From Patescibacteria group bacterium AH-259-L07 (GTDB taxonomy: Bacteria > Patescibacteriota > Patescibacteriia > UBA2591 > UBA6264), in contig JALLOP010000001.1 in assembly GCA_027718005.1 (NCBI GenBank), positions 1 to 39,504 of the forward strand: a stretch of 39,504 nt of DNA, given 5' to 3'. The notes under the pieces were generated by a model that had not been told where the DNA came from, did not search any database, and saw only the letters and a program-made list of their open reading frames with translations. Positions 25,667 through 33,954 of this stretch are shown here, in pieces (the first letter of the stretch is position 1; each line of letters begins with the position of its first letter). Made by a program: the position numbers and the translations under genes.

Positions 25667-27485
25667 TGTCGAAGACGGTTATCCCTTTTGGAACATACGT
25701 ACTACCGGTTAGCACTGCTCTGATTCTGTGTACCCCACTGGAGAGAGCCTCATCTTTTACAATTTTAAATTTCCCAATTTGATTCGTATGTTTGACATGC
25801 GGCCCGGTACATACCTCCTTTGAAAAATCCCCCATAGTATAGACGGTCACTTCTTTAGGATATTTTTCTCTAAAAAAAGCAAGTGCGCCAGCTTTAATCG
25901 CATTTTCAAACTTCTTTTTTTCAACCGTCACGAGCAAATCGCGCTTGATTTGCTTATTTACCAAATCTTCAATTGCTTTAATCTCTCTCTTTGTTAATGG
26001 CTTAGGGTGTGTAAAATCAAACCGCAGCCGCTCAGGCGTTAAGTCAGAACCATCTTGATGAGCATGCTCGCCTAGTACATCGCGCAACGCTTGATGAAGC
26101 AAATGGGTAGCACTATGCTGAGGGGCAACCCTATCTCCCCACTCACCAACGCCACTAAACTTATGCACTGCGCCGGCGCGTGATACTTTTCGATGACGCT
26201 CAAACTCTTTTTCAAACCCTTTCTCATCTACTTTCAATCCCTTTTCCTGCGCCATCTCAATGGTTAATTCAATCGGAAAGCCATACGTATCATAGAGTTG
26301 AAATGTTTTTTGAGGATCTAAAACAGTCTTGTCTTGATTTTTTGTCTCTGTTACTAATACTCTAAACCGTTTCAATCCATCACGCAGGCTTTTCATAAAC
26401 TTTTCTTCTTCGGATTGTACAAGGATTAAAATATCATTTTGTTTTTTTTGCAATTCTGGATACTGCCCCTTATATACATCAATTACCACTTGGCAAATGG
26501 GGATTAAAAAATTCTTTCCCATATGAAGCCTACGAGCATAGCGCATCGCCCTTCGCATTAACCGGCGAAGCATATATCCGCGATCTTCATTTGAAGGAAT
26601 CACGCCATCGGCAATTAAAAAACATACAGCGCGCATATGATCAGCAATAATGCGAACTGCTTTCTCACTATCCTCTTGTTTTTCGCTTATCTGCGAAAGT
26701 TCTTTAATTGTATTAACTATGGGCAAAAATAAATCTGTTTCATAATCTGATGATTTATTTTGAAGCACTGCGGCGAGACGTTCTAATCCAGCGCCGGTAT
26801 CAACATTTTGCGCAGGTAATTTTTCATATGTACCTTCACGGGTCTTGTTATACTCCATAAATACTAAATTCCATACTTCAACAAATCTCCCGCAACTACA
26901 ATTCGGCCCACATCCATTAAGAGAGCATTTTTCTTTTTGAAAGTCTTTGCTTCGGTCATAATGAATTTCAGTACATGGCCCGCATGGCCCACCTGAACCA
27001 ACCGGTCCCCAAAAATTATCCTCCATACCAAACGCTTTAATTTTTTTTGTATCAATACCTGCTTCCTGCCAAGTCTCAATTGATTCTATATCTTTAGGAA
27101 TGCCTTTTTCTCCCTTAAATACGGTCGTCCAAAGCTTATCCTGTGGTAATTTATATTCTTTTACTAATAATTCCAATGCCCATTGAATTGCCTCGGTCTT
27201 AAAATAATCACCAAATGACCAATTACCAAGCATTTCAAAATAGGTATGGTGATATTGGTCGCCTACCTCATCAATATCAGAGGTACGAAAACACTTTTGC
27301 GCACTTGCGGCACGGCGATAGGGCGGTTCAATCTTACCAGACAAATACGGCACAAATTGCTGCATCCCTGCTGAAGTAAGCAATGCTGTCGGATCAGCAG
27401 GAATTAACGAAGATGAGGGAACAATTTCATGGCCCTTATCTGCGAAAAAATCTAAAAATGTTTTTCGAATTTTATCAGTTTTCAT
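25656..27485 (-). CDS. alaS: Alanyl-tRNA synthetase, short form
   Basis: 609 aa, class II synthetase. The catalytic core starts with IRKTFLDFFADKGHEIVPSSSLIP and includes TSAGMQQFVPYL, HHTYFEMLGNWSFGDYFK and DTGAGLERLAAVLQ. The editing domain has HSATHLLH (HxxxH) and CTGPHVKHT (CxxxH), the zinc-binding set that clears Ser- and Gly-tRNA. The chain stops soon after the editing domain. Standard bacterial AlaRS is about 870 aa and has a C-Ala domain; it is absent here, as seen in reduced lineages. A Cys/His-rich zinc insertion (about residues 185-205: CSLNGCGPNCSCGRF) is also present. Confidence 0.95.
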   Translation of the reverse strand: MKTDKIRKTFLDFFADKGHEIVPSSSLIPADPTALLTSAGMQQFVPYLSGKIEPPYRRAASAQKCFRTSDIDEVGDQYHHTYFEMLGNWSFGDYFKTEAIQWALELLVKEYKLPQDKLWTTVFKGEKGIPKDIESIETWQEAGIDTKKIKAFGMEDNFWGPVGSGGPCGPCTEIHYDRSKDFQKEKCSLNGCGPNCSCGRFVEVWNLVFMEYNKTREGTYEKLPAQNVDTGAGLERLAAVLQNKSSDYETDLFLPIVNTIKELSQISEKQEDSEKAVRIIADHMRAVCFLIADGVIPSNEDRGYMLRRLMRRAMRYARRLHMGKNFLIPICQVVIDVYKGQYPELQKKQNDILILVQSEEEKFMKSLRDGLKRFRVLVTETKNQDKTVLDPQKTFQLYDTYGFPIELTIEMAQEKGLKVDEKGFEKEFERHRKVSRAGAVHKFSGVGEWGDRVAPQHSATHLLHQALRDVLGEHAHQDGSDLTPERLRFDFTHPKPLTKREIKAIEDLVNKQIKRDLLVTVEKKKFENAIKAGALAFFREKYPKEVTVYTMGDFSKEVCTGPHVKHTNQIGKFKIVKDEALSSGVHRIRAVLTGSTYVPKGITVFDSKL

Positions 27486-27498
27486 CTTTTGGTTTTTG

Positions 27499-29064
27499 TT
27501 ATCTTTTTTTAAATGATATGGGCTCTTTTTTCATTGCTTGTTCCAATGAAATTTCTTGTGGCAAGGGGGATTTTTGTTCATATTCTTTTTTCTGTCTTCT
27601 CACATGACTCTGCTGGTCTTTCCATTCTTTTAAACATTTTTTACAAAACACGGGGCGCACCCCATCAGGGATAAATGATATATATATATCTGTCTTGCAT
27701 GTATCACATCTTGCTTGATACATATCTTTTTCTACTTGGGGAGATACATGTTCATTCTTGCTAATAAGGCCGCGCCATCGCGCTATTTTTTCTTCAACAA
27801 TTTTTTGCGGCTCAGTATACTGCTCTTGTGAGAGCGTAATAATTTTACGTCTATTGCCCTCGGGTGATGCCATCCTGGGCAACGTCATGGCGGCAAACGG
27901 CTTTGATACTGAACCATCAACTATAAGCTTAATATATATCTGGTGCCTATCTAAATTCATTAAATCAACTTTTTTAATCTTTCGAGAAAACAAGACTTTA
28001 GATAAAAATGTATTATCTTCAGCGCTCACCCTATTTATCACCATGGTTCCCACATTATTAATAATGGCATCTCGTAAACGTGTATCTCCTCCGGTTACTA
28101 ACTGATCAATATATTGATGGGCAATAATAAGGTTAAGGTGATACGTATGTGCTTCTGATAGTATTTCAATAAATGAATCAGTGGCAAAGTTATCAAATCC
28201 ATCAATATACAAATAAAAATCGCGTCGCTCATCCTCGCTCATAAGTCTCCGTCCCATGGCCGCCATTTGAATTTTTGCCATCATCATCGCGCCCAACAAA
28301 GTTGCTGCATCTTCTCCAATACGCGCCTTGGATAAATTCATAATTATAATCTTTCCTTTATCAAGTACTTCGCGCATATTCACTTTTGATTTCACCTGTC
28401 CTACAATATTTCTTACCAAGGGTACAGATAATAACTTACCGATTCTATTTTGAATTGGCGTAATAACTTCTGCTTGTAAATGATCTGGGTAGCGCGGATA
28501 CTCATCTCGCCAAAATGACTTCACTTCTGGATCATTAATATGCGTAAGTACGCGATCTCTAAATTCCTCATCGGAAAGCATACGCATAATACCTAACAAG
28601 GTTGAACCAGGGTATTCAAGCAACGCTAAAATAATGTTGCGAAGTGCATATTCTAATCGTGGTTCCCATATATCAGCCCAAACATGCTTAAAAATAGATA
28701 TCAGGCCAGAAACAACTAAAAAATGTCGATAACTTGCATCAACATCTTCTAATACATTAAGCGCAAAAGGATGTTCTCCGTCAGTAGGATTAAAATAAAT
28801 AACATCATTAATGCGATGGGTGGGGATAAAATTAAGTACCCGTGAGGCCAGCTTGCCATGCGGGTCAACAACCGCAACGCCGCGTCCTGCGTATATATCT
28901 TGATATATCATGTTTTCCAGCATTGTTGACTTCCCTGTCTTTGCAGTACCTAATAAATACATGTGCTGTCGGCGATCATTGGTTTTAATGCCAATATGCC
29001 GAGATCCCTTTCCTTCATCCGTTTTCGCAAACACCACAATTTCTTCTTTCTTTGCTTTAACCAT
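27499..29064 (-). CDS. VirD4/TraD-like membrane-less coupling ATPase with zinc ribbon
   Basis: About 521 aa. The motor has Walker A GTAKTGKST (after MYLL) and AVVDPHGKLASRVL, a helical insert with WEPRLEYALRNIILALLEYPG, Walker B-like FYLYIDGFDNFAT, and LIIAHQYIDQL. The C-terminus is a zinc ribbon, CDTCKTDIYISF...CKKC. It is related to type IV secretion coupling proteins and common in CPR genomes without a conjugation operon. No membrane helix is seen. ATG 29064 avoids overlap with the upstream gene; an earlier in-frame start (29127) overlaps it by 50 bp. DNA pumping or pilus/competence work is inferred. Confidence 0.82.
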   Translation of the reverse strand: MVKAKKEEIVVFAKTDEGKGSRHIGIKTNDRRQHMYLLGTAKTGKSTMLENMIYQDIYAGRGVAVVDPHGKLASRVLNFIPTHRINDVIYFNPTDGEHPFALNVLEDVDASYRHFLVVSGLISIFKHVWADIWEPRLEYALRNIILALLEYPGSTLLGIMRMLSDEEFRDRVLTHINDPEVKSFWRDEYPRYPDHLQAEVITPIQNRIGKLLSVPLVRNIVGQVKSKVNMREVLDKGKIIIMNLSKARIGEDAATLLGAMMMAKIQMAAMGRRLMSEDERRDFYLYIDGFDNFATDSFIEILSEAHTYHLNLIIAHQYIDQLVTGGDTRLRDAIINNVGTMVINRVSAEDNTFLSKVLFSRKIKKVDLMNLDRHQIYIKLIVDGSVSKPFAAMTLPRMASPEGNRRKIITLSQEQYTEPQKIVEEKIARWRGLISKNEHVSPQVEKDMYQARCDTCKTDIYISFIPDGVRPVFCKKCLKEWKDQQSHVRRQKKEYEQKSPLPQEISLEQAMKKEPISFKKR

Positions 29065-29077
29065 AGCAATCAGTATA

Positions 29078-30172
29078 TCATGAAACACCTCGTTTGTCAA
29101 TTCGAACTTTTTTTGGTAAAAAACCAATTAAGACAACTGAGAGTACTAATAAAATAGCTAATGCAACAATTTTTCCGGTGGTGCGTAAAAATAGAGCGGC
29201 AATACCAAACAAAACCGCAATAATCCAATACAATAACACTGCTTTTTTATAAGATACCCCAACTTCGAGCAGACGAAAATGAAGATGAGCCCTATCAGGC
29301 AAAAATGCTGAACCATGTGAAATTATGACCCTTCTCACCACTACACCGAACAAATCAAATACTGCTAAGCCCACAATTAAAAACGTAGTTGCTAATTTCC
29401 CCCCTGAAATAATAGCAAGTGTCCCTAACATAAAACCGGCAAATAAACTTCCTCCTTCTCCTAAAAATATTTTTGCAGGGTGAAAATTAAATAATAAAAA
29501 TCCTAATACTGCGCCTGCGAGAATCAATGCCATTGATCCTACGTCGGGCTGAAAAAATATGGTCAAAAAACTCAATCCTGCAATACTTAACGCCCCCAAA
29601 AAAGTTATACCGCTTACCAATCCATCTAATCCATCAAGAAGCTTAGTAGCATACATTAAAAGCATTAACCATACAAACGTTACTATATCAGCCAAAGGCG
29701 TAAAATAATATGGAATCCCATTCAAACGTATAACCTCAATTTTATATGTATCAAGATGTACATATCCTTCTCCTATAGGGTTATTAACATACTGAATTCC
29801 CATCCCGCTCACACCAATAACAAGTACTGCAATAATCGGCCAGATAATTTGATAATATGGCTTGAGCCCATATTTGTCATCTAAAAATCCACCAACCATT
29901 ATAACTATCCCGCCTAATAATAATCCAATTAAATGTTTTAGTCTCACTGCACCTTCTGGCCATAGTGGCGTCACATACATAACAAACAACATAACAAAAA
30001 AGGTAATAAAAATAGCCATCCCGCCCAAGAGCGGAACTGGCTTTTTATGTATTTTCCGTCCTCCTACTTCTGGCCAATCTAATATTTTAAGTCTTAACGC
30101 AAGAGTCTTAACAGCAACGGTTATAAGAATAGAAAATATAAAGCTTGCAATAAAAAAAAGTATATATATCAT
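29078..30172 (-). CDS. WecA/TagO/MraY-family undecaprenyl-phosphate sugar-1-phosphate transferase
   Basis: A 364-aa membrane protein with about 10-11 helices. Family motifs: KIHKKPVPLLGGMAI (first cytoplasmic loop), GGFLDDKYGLKP (Asp-Asp pair), KLLDGLDGLVSG, GEGGSLFAGFMLG, and the His-rich loop PDRAHLHFRLLE. The HxHFRLLE form points to WecA/TagO (GlcNAc-1-P transfer) rather than MraY. It loads the lipid carrier at the inner face of the membrane for glycan synthesis. Its start overlaps the ruvX stop (ATGA). Confidence 0.9.
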   Translation of the reverse strand: MIYILFFIASFIFSILITVAVKTLALRLKILDWPEVGGRKIHKKPVPLLGGMAIFITFFVMLFVMYVTPLWPEGAVRLKHLIGLLLGGIVIMVGGFLDDKYGLKPYYQIIWPIIAVLVIGVSGMGIQYVNNPIGEGYVHLDTYKIEVIRLNGIPYYFTPLADIVTFVWLMLLMYATKLLDGLDGLVSGITFLGALSIAGLSFLTIFFQPDVGSMALILAGAVLGFLLFNFHPAKIFLGEGGSLFAGFMLGTLAIISGGKLATTFLIVGLAVFDLFGVVVRRVIISHGSAFLPDRAHLHFRLLEVGVSYKKAVLLYWIIAVLFGIAALFLRTTGKIVALAILLVLSVVLIGFLPKKVRIDKRGVS

Positions 30173-30585
30173 ATTTGATCAAGATAGTTTTGTAAAATGA
30201 TAGAAGCGGCAACGCTATGGCTGGAGGCCTGCCCTGCCGGCAGGCGGGTCCGACCTCCCGAGGTGGTAGGACCGCGGAGCAGTGTATGTGCAAGCTTAGT
30301 AGTCAATCGTTCATCAAAGCTTATCACCGGAAAATCAATGTCTTTTTTTGTAGCAGATATAAACATATCTGTTTGTTTTGTTTGCTGTGTTTCTTTTCCT
30401 GATAAAGAGAGCGGCCTCCCAATAACAATCTTTTGTATTTTCTCTGTTTTAATAATACTCTTAAGATCTTTCATTAAAGAGTCTTTATTCCCCAATACTT
30501 TATACGGCGTAGCGATTTTCAACGTATCATCAGCTAACGCCAATCCTACAAATTTTCCTCCATAATCAATGCCTAAAATATTCAT
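30169..30585 (-). CDS. ruvX: RuvX/YqgF RNase H-fold nuclease, with altered C-terminal motif
   Basis: 138 aa. MNILGIDYGGKFVGLALAD carries the first catalytic Asp; SFDERLTTKLA holds the second acidic motif; the C-terminus VAASIILQNYLD is normal. The family's third catalytic Asp (pattern I-D-x-x-AA) is replaced by His (S-H-S-V-A-A), exactly at the edge of an inserted palindromic repeat that encodes TSGGRTRLPAGQASS. The ATG at 30585 starts the fold; TATAAT ends 6 bp before it, so the message would be nearly leaderless. RuvX processes pre-16S rRNA ends and is essential in E. coli. Identification is secure; activity is in doubt. Confidence 0.85.
   Translation of the reverse strand: MNILGIDYGGKFVGLALADDTLKIATPYKVLGNKDSLMKDLKSIIKTEKIQKIVIGRPLSLSGKETQQTKQTDMFISATKKDIDFPVISFDERLTTKLAHTLLRGPTTSGGRTRLPAGQASSHSVAASIILQNYLDQI
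30233..30273. repeat. Palindromic elements inserted in frame in ruvX
   Basis: CCTGCCGGCAGG (30233-30244), then GGTCC..GGACC (30247-30273) with GACCTC/GAGGTG inside. It resembles the rpoB insertion and family 1 palindromes. GC content is far above that of the gene. Confidence 0.8.
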
Positions 30586-30627
30586 ATAATGATTATACCA
30601 AAATACCACGATAATAAAACATATGCA

Positions 30628-30657
30628 AAAAGTTGTCGACTATGATCGACAACTTTT
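30628..30657 (-). terminator. Intrinsic terminator between the 71-aa gene and ruvX
   Basis: AAAAGTTGTCGA (30628-30639) and TCGACAACTTTT (30646-30657) are perfect complements around a 6-nt loop. On the minus strand the stem is followed by further T residues. A second hairpin (30706-30733, ATGACGACCC/GGGTCGTCAT) precedes it. Confidence 0.82.
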
Positions 30658-30763
30658 ACGCCTTTTGTACGGGGTCACGTCTTGCATTACTTTTCACGAG
30701 AATAAATGACGACCCCTTGTGGTGGGTCGTCATATCCTCCGTAGAAGCGGCTTTGGTTCTTCG

Positions 30764-30979
30764 CTACGCAAAAGCAGGTCCTGATAGATTGGCTTCTCGT
30801 AGAAGAACTGTTTCTGCAATAATCTCTTCTTTAATTTGCTTTGCCAACCTCGGCCTATGCTGTTTGAGTAGTTCAAATGCATCTGCGACATATTCAGAGT
30901 CAAGCCGATAAAAAAATCCTCTTGTCGCTTTATCCGTGAAATCTGGGTGAGTAACCAGCCTTTTAAAATTCTCAAACAT
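30764..30979 (-). CDS. Small 71-aa protein of unknown function, strongly expressed by design
   Basis: 71 aa starting MFENFKRLVTHPDF and ending AETVLLREANLSGPAFA; probably helical and charged, with no membrane segment or Cys. Not recognised. The start is set by a near-perfect Shine-Dalgarno AAGGAGG ideally spaced from ATG. The only fully consensus promoter in the window (31049-31077) drives it; a 9-bp hairpin sits in its leader and two hairpins follow the gene. This is the pattern of a highly transcribed monocistronic gene. Confidence 0.78.
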   Translation of the reverse strand: MFENFKRLVTHPDFTDKATRGFFYRLDSEYVADAFELLKQHRPRLAKQIKEEIIAETVLLREANLSGPAFA

Positions 30980-31012
30980 TGTATCCTCCTTGCTTGATAG
31001 CTTGATAGTTGT

Positions 31013-31035
31013 AATGTAAAGTTCGTCTTTACATT
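31013..31035 (-). promoter_or_regulatory. 5'-leader hairpin of the 71-aa gene
   Basis: AATGTAAAG (31013-31021) and CTTTACATT (31027-31035) pair perfectly around 5 nt, close to the predicted 5' end. Such hairpins often protect mRNA from 5' decay. Confidence 0.65.
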
Positions 31036-31048
31036 TTCTTATACAAAT

Positions 31049-31077
31049 ATTATAGCACATTTTTATATTCCTGTCAA
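31049..31077 (-). promoter_or_regulatory. Perfect consensus sigma-70 promoter
   Basis: Minus strand: TTGACA (31072-31077), exactly 17 bp, TATAAT (31049-31054). Both hexamers match the consensus in all six positions. It lies in the remnant of a hexapeptide-transferase gene. Confidence 0.92.
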
Positions 31078-31188
31078 GCAAAAATGTTGGGGATAAATTA
31101 AAGGATAGCCAAACACATTTTTACCAATAAAAGCCACCGGCTGAGTTACGGTATTGCACCCAAGCGAACTATTATCACCAATAATAGG
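31063..31188 (-). pseudogene. Remnant of a hexapeptide-repeat (left-handed beta-helix) transferase
   Basis: Directly after a TGA the minus strand reads PIIGDNSSLGCNTVTQPVA, then FIGKNVFGYPLIYPQ, about 35 residues. This is the I-G-D/K-N step pattern of hexapeptide acyltransferases and GlmU-like sugar-nucleotide enzymes. No start codon and no other part of the enzyme is present. It fills the gap between the citryl-CoA lyase-like gene and the 71-aa gene. Confidence 0.6.
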
Positions 31189-31210
31189 TCAAATGCTGAT
31201 AAAATCCAGC

Positions 31211-31942
31211 TCAATCCTTAAGAGAAGGTCCTTCATACTCAATATCTTTTGTATCTAAACGGCGGTAGGGTTTTTCATCAACCATTTCTTCATAAAGATG
31301 AGCCGCAAGTCCTGGCAGACGGCCAAGGATAAAGAAAAACTTTCCTATTCTCCAGTCAAAACCAAGTTCAGAAATAATAGCCGCGATTGCTCCATCAATA
31401 TTTATGACTAGCTTCTTTCCTGTTTGACGCTTTAATTCCTCCTGCAGCGCGTATGCACGAGCTATATATTTGCCATAACAACCAAGCTCTTTTGCACGCT
31501 TAAAAATTATTGTTGTCCGTGGATCTTCAACTTCATATAGTTTATGTCCATAACCAGGCAATTTCTCTTTCTTCTCTAATACATAGGAAACGATCGCTTC
31601 CGGCGTTTTATTGGACTGTAAATTGCGCGCCGTCCCTTCAATCGCGCCTCCATGCCATGATCCCATAGTTAAGATGCCTGCGGATAGCGCGGTGTTGAAA
31701 GAATTTCCTGTCGAGGCAACGGTCCGTGTGACAAACGTTGACGGCGCCTCAATTCCATGTTCAATAGATGCAACAAGAATAGTATTAAGTATTTCTTCTT
31801 CGTACTTCTCTGGAAAAGCACCTCTAAGCATTAAAAAAACTGCTTCAGAAAAAGAGTATTTCCCAATAAGATCGAGCAATTTATGCCCGCGAATGTAGAG
31901 TGTACCGTCTTTATGTACACTTATTTTTGTGCGCCATTTCAT
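31211..31942 (-). CDS. Citryl-CoA lyase / ATP-citrate lyase citrate-synthase domain
   Basis: 243 aa, the short citrate-synthase fold found at the C-terminus of ATP-citrate lyase and as stand-alone citryl-CoA lyase (about 260 aa). The catalytic set is in place: HGIEAPSTF (H62), WHGGA (H97), GYGHKLYEVEDPR (H133, R142) and NIDGAIAA (D183). The end, FFFILGRLPGLAAHLYEEM..PYRRLD, matches ACL better than true citrate synthase. It would split citryl-CoA to acetyl-CoA and oxaloacetate, or work in reverse. It is the last of three genes, 9 bp after the SucD-like gene. Confidence 0.85.
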   Translation of the reverse strand: MKWRTKISVHKDGTLYIRGHKLLDLIGKYSFSEAVFLMLRGAFPEKYEEEILNTILVASIEHGIEAPSTFVTRTVASTGNSFNTALSAGILTMGSWHGGAIEGTARNLQSNKTPEAIVSYVLEKKEKLPGYGHKLYEVEDPRTTIIFKRAKELGCYGKYIARAYALQEELKRQTGKKLVINIDGAIAAIISELGFDWRIGKFFFILGRLPGLAAHLYEEMVDEKPYRRLDTKDIEYEGPSLKD

Positions 31943-31951
31943 AATTATTCG

Positions 31952-32845
31952 TTAAAGGAATTGTTTTACCAACGACGGAATCTCTTCTAATGTATTGGCA
32001 ATGGGTATCCCAGCGCGTCGTAATGCTCTTACTTTTGACATATAGCTTCCTTTCTTCCTATAAACAATAGCACCAGCGTGTCCTAAGACCGTACCTTCTG
32101 GTAGGTCCATAGTAAATTTTCCTGCAACAATGACGACAATTGGTTTGGTACATTTTTTTTGCTTAACACATTCTGCAATCCGTTCCTCATAGGTTCCGCC
32201 CACTTCACCAAAACACACGACAACTTTTGTACCTTTATCAAGCTCGAACAACTCAAGCATATCAACAAAGTCAGACCCGACAATTTGATCACCGCCGATC
32301 CCGATAACTGTACTCTGCCCAATACCTGCATTGCTTAAAATCACTGAGATTTCAGCAGTCATCCCGCCGCTCTTTGAAATAACTCCTACCGAACCAGGGT
32401 GGAAGATATGACGAACTTTACCACTTCCAATACTTCCGATCTTTGCCCTACCAGGAGAAATGATTCCTACTGAAGCAGGCCCAACTATTTGGCAATTCTG
32501 CTTTCGTGCCCACGCTATAACCTTCGCGCTGTCCTGTACAGGCACATGCTCAGCAAGGATGTTTATAAGAGGGATGTTTGCAAACATTGCTTCCATCGAT
32601 GCATCTTTTACCGCAAGTGCAGGAACCGTAATAAGAGAAGCATTAATCTGGGGATGATAATGCGCCGCTTTCTCAACGGTATCATATACTGGCACTCCAT
32701 CGACGCGTTGCCCGCCTTTCCCCGGTGTCACGCCTGCACAAACGTTGGTACCATACATACGCATTTCTCTTGAGGCGCGTGAGCCTTCACTTCCGGTAAT
32801 GCCTTGAATAAGCACGTTAGTTTTTTTATCGATCAAAATTGCCAT
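31952..32845 (-). CDS. CoA ligase alpha-type subunit (ACL/citryl-CoA synthetase, SucD-like)
   Basis: 297 aa. The N-terminal CoA-binding Rossmann domain is NVLIQGITGSEGSRASREM, followed by VTPGKGG, then ISKSGGMTAEI and GIGGDQIVG. The active-site phosphohistidine is H256 in GHAGA. By itself it resembles succinyl-CoA ligase alpha. Partner genes with ACL-specific features make citrate the more likely substrate. It lies 23 bp after the beta-type gene and 9 bp before the lyase, so the three form one operon and probably one complex. Confidence 0.85.
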   Translation of the reverse strand: MAILIDKKTNVLIQGITGSEGSRASREMRMYGTNVCAGVTPGKGGQRVDGVPVYDTVEKAAHYHPQINASLITVPALAVKDASMEAMFANIPLINILAEHVPVQDSAKVIAWARKQNCQIVGPASVGIISPGRAKIGSIGSGKVRHIFHPGSVGVISKSGGMTAEISVILSNAGIGQSTVIGIGGDQIVGSDFVDMLELFELDKGTKVVVCFGEVGGTYEERIAECVKQKKCTKPIVVIVAGKFTMDLPEGTVLGHAGAIVYRKKGSYMSKVRALRRAGIPIANTLEEIPSLVKQFL

Positions 32846-32868
32846 ATCAATCCAAGATAAAGTTTCCC

Positions 32869-33936
32869 TTATTTATACGCAAGATCTACCATAATCTTTG
32901 CGGTTTCTGCCATTGAGATCTCGGATCCAAAAATATGAAATTGATATCCTTGTTCTTTCGCAACTTGCCTAAGCATCGCAACCGCCTGTTCTTGTCGAGG
33001 GCCATCCCTCCTAATTACAATAGGGTACGTTGGTTTTGGTCTGACATACCCGAGCCCATTCACAAATCCGCGCATTGTCTCATAAATATCAGTAAAATTT
33101 GCAGTTCCACCAACAACCCAACATCCCTTAAGTCCTTTTCTCCTCAGTACCTGTTTTGTTAAGTCCTCTACAATATGTGCCGGGGGATTGCCTGAATATT
33201 CAGTATAATTTGCAGGACGCCCGCCATGGAAAATAAGGGCGTCGATGTTTAAAAGAGAGGCACCACCACCAGATGCCAAAATTGCAATATCACCACCGAG
33301 TTCAATAAAACGACGTTTGCCAGGCGCTACTTTTTCATCATCAAGGATAATCTTCGCGTCACCAGCAACAAATGCTCCGCCTTTCGTTTTAAAAAGCGGG
33401 TTAATCTCTGCCAGGATTGCATACTCAGAAATAAAAAGTTTCCATAGATTTTTTACTATCCCCGCAACTTTTAAGATGTCAGAAGAAGGAAATTTTGCCT
33501 GAGATAAAGCGCGTCGAAATAAAAACAAACAAGAATCAAACGTAAAATCAAGAGGAACTACTTTTGCCCTGCTGATGCCTGTCCCTCCTTGCGCAGATAC
33601 TGCGATCACCGGAGAACGTGTGCTTGTATCATAGCTGAAGGAAACATAGTATTCAGAAATTGCAGCAATCCGTTCCTCTACCAATACTTTTCTAATATTC
33701 TCGTTGTGTACCTTCATATTACATAGTTTTTGTATCTTCTTTCGTGCAGAAAAAAGGGTAGATGCTGGTAAAATTCCTCCTGCCTCTTTCCTTCCGCCAA
33801 AAAGGGTCTGTGCCTTAAGCACATATGGCGGCTTGAAAGTGATTTTGCCACGAGGAGAATTCAGTACAACCCGACGTGGAGTGGGAATGCCATATTTCTC
33901 AAACAAATTTTTACCTTCGTACTCGTAAAGTCTCAT
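32869..33936 (-). CDS. ATP-citrate lyase / citryl-CoA synthetase ATP-grasp subunit
   Basis: 355 aa. The ATP-grasp half (about 1-215) has YEGKNLFEKYGIPTP, AQTLFGGRKEAGG, LAEINPLF and AGDAKI. The CoA-ligase half has LASGGGASLLNID (223-227 GGGAS), ANYTEYSGNPP (242-252), GGTANFTDIYETM (ANFT 279-282) and IRRDGP (RR 309-310). NYxEYSGxP, ANFT and RRxGP are ACL-type, and in human ACLY the ANFT and RR segments line the citrate site; succinyl-CoA ligase beta differs here. First gene of the operon, with an AGAAGGG-like ribosome site. Predicted cytoplasmic enzyme: citrate + ATP + CoA to citryl-CoA via the alpha subunit. Confidence 0.85.
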   Translation of the reverse strand: MRLYEYEGKNLFEKYGIPTPRRVVLNSPRGKITFKPPYVLKAQTLFGGRKEAGGILPASTLFSARKKIQKLCNMKVHNENIRKVLVEERIAAISEYYVSFSYDTSTRSPVIAVSAQGGTGISRAKVVPLDFTFDSCLFLFRRALSQAKFPSSDILKVAGIVKNLWKLFISEYAILAEINPLFKTKGGAFVAGDAKIILDDEKVAPGKRRFIELGGDIAILASGGGASLLNIDALIFHGGRPANYTEYSGNPPAHIVEDLTKQVLRRKGLKGCWVVGGTANFTDIYETMRGFVNGLGYVRPKPTYPIVIRRDGPRQEQAVAMLRQVAKEQGYQFHIFGSEISMAETAKIMVDLAYK

Positions 33937-33954
33937 TTGAACCCTTCTTTTATT

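Noticed and set aside
31952..33936. Plain succinyl-CoA ligase SucCD
   Set aside because: The NYxEYSG, ANFT and RRxGP segments and the adjoining citryl-CoA lyase-like gene fit ATP-citrate lyase better; phylogeny is still required.
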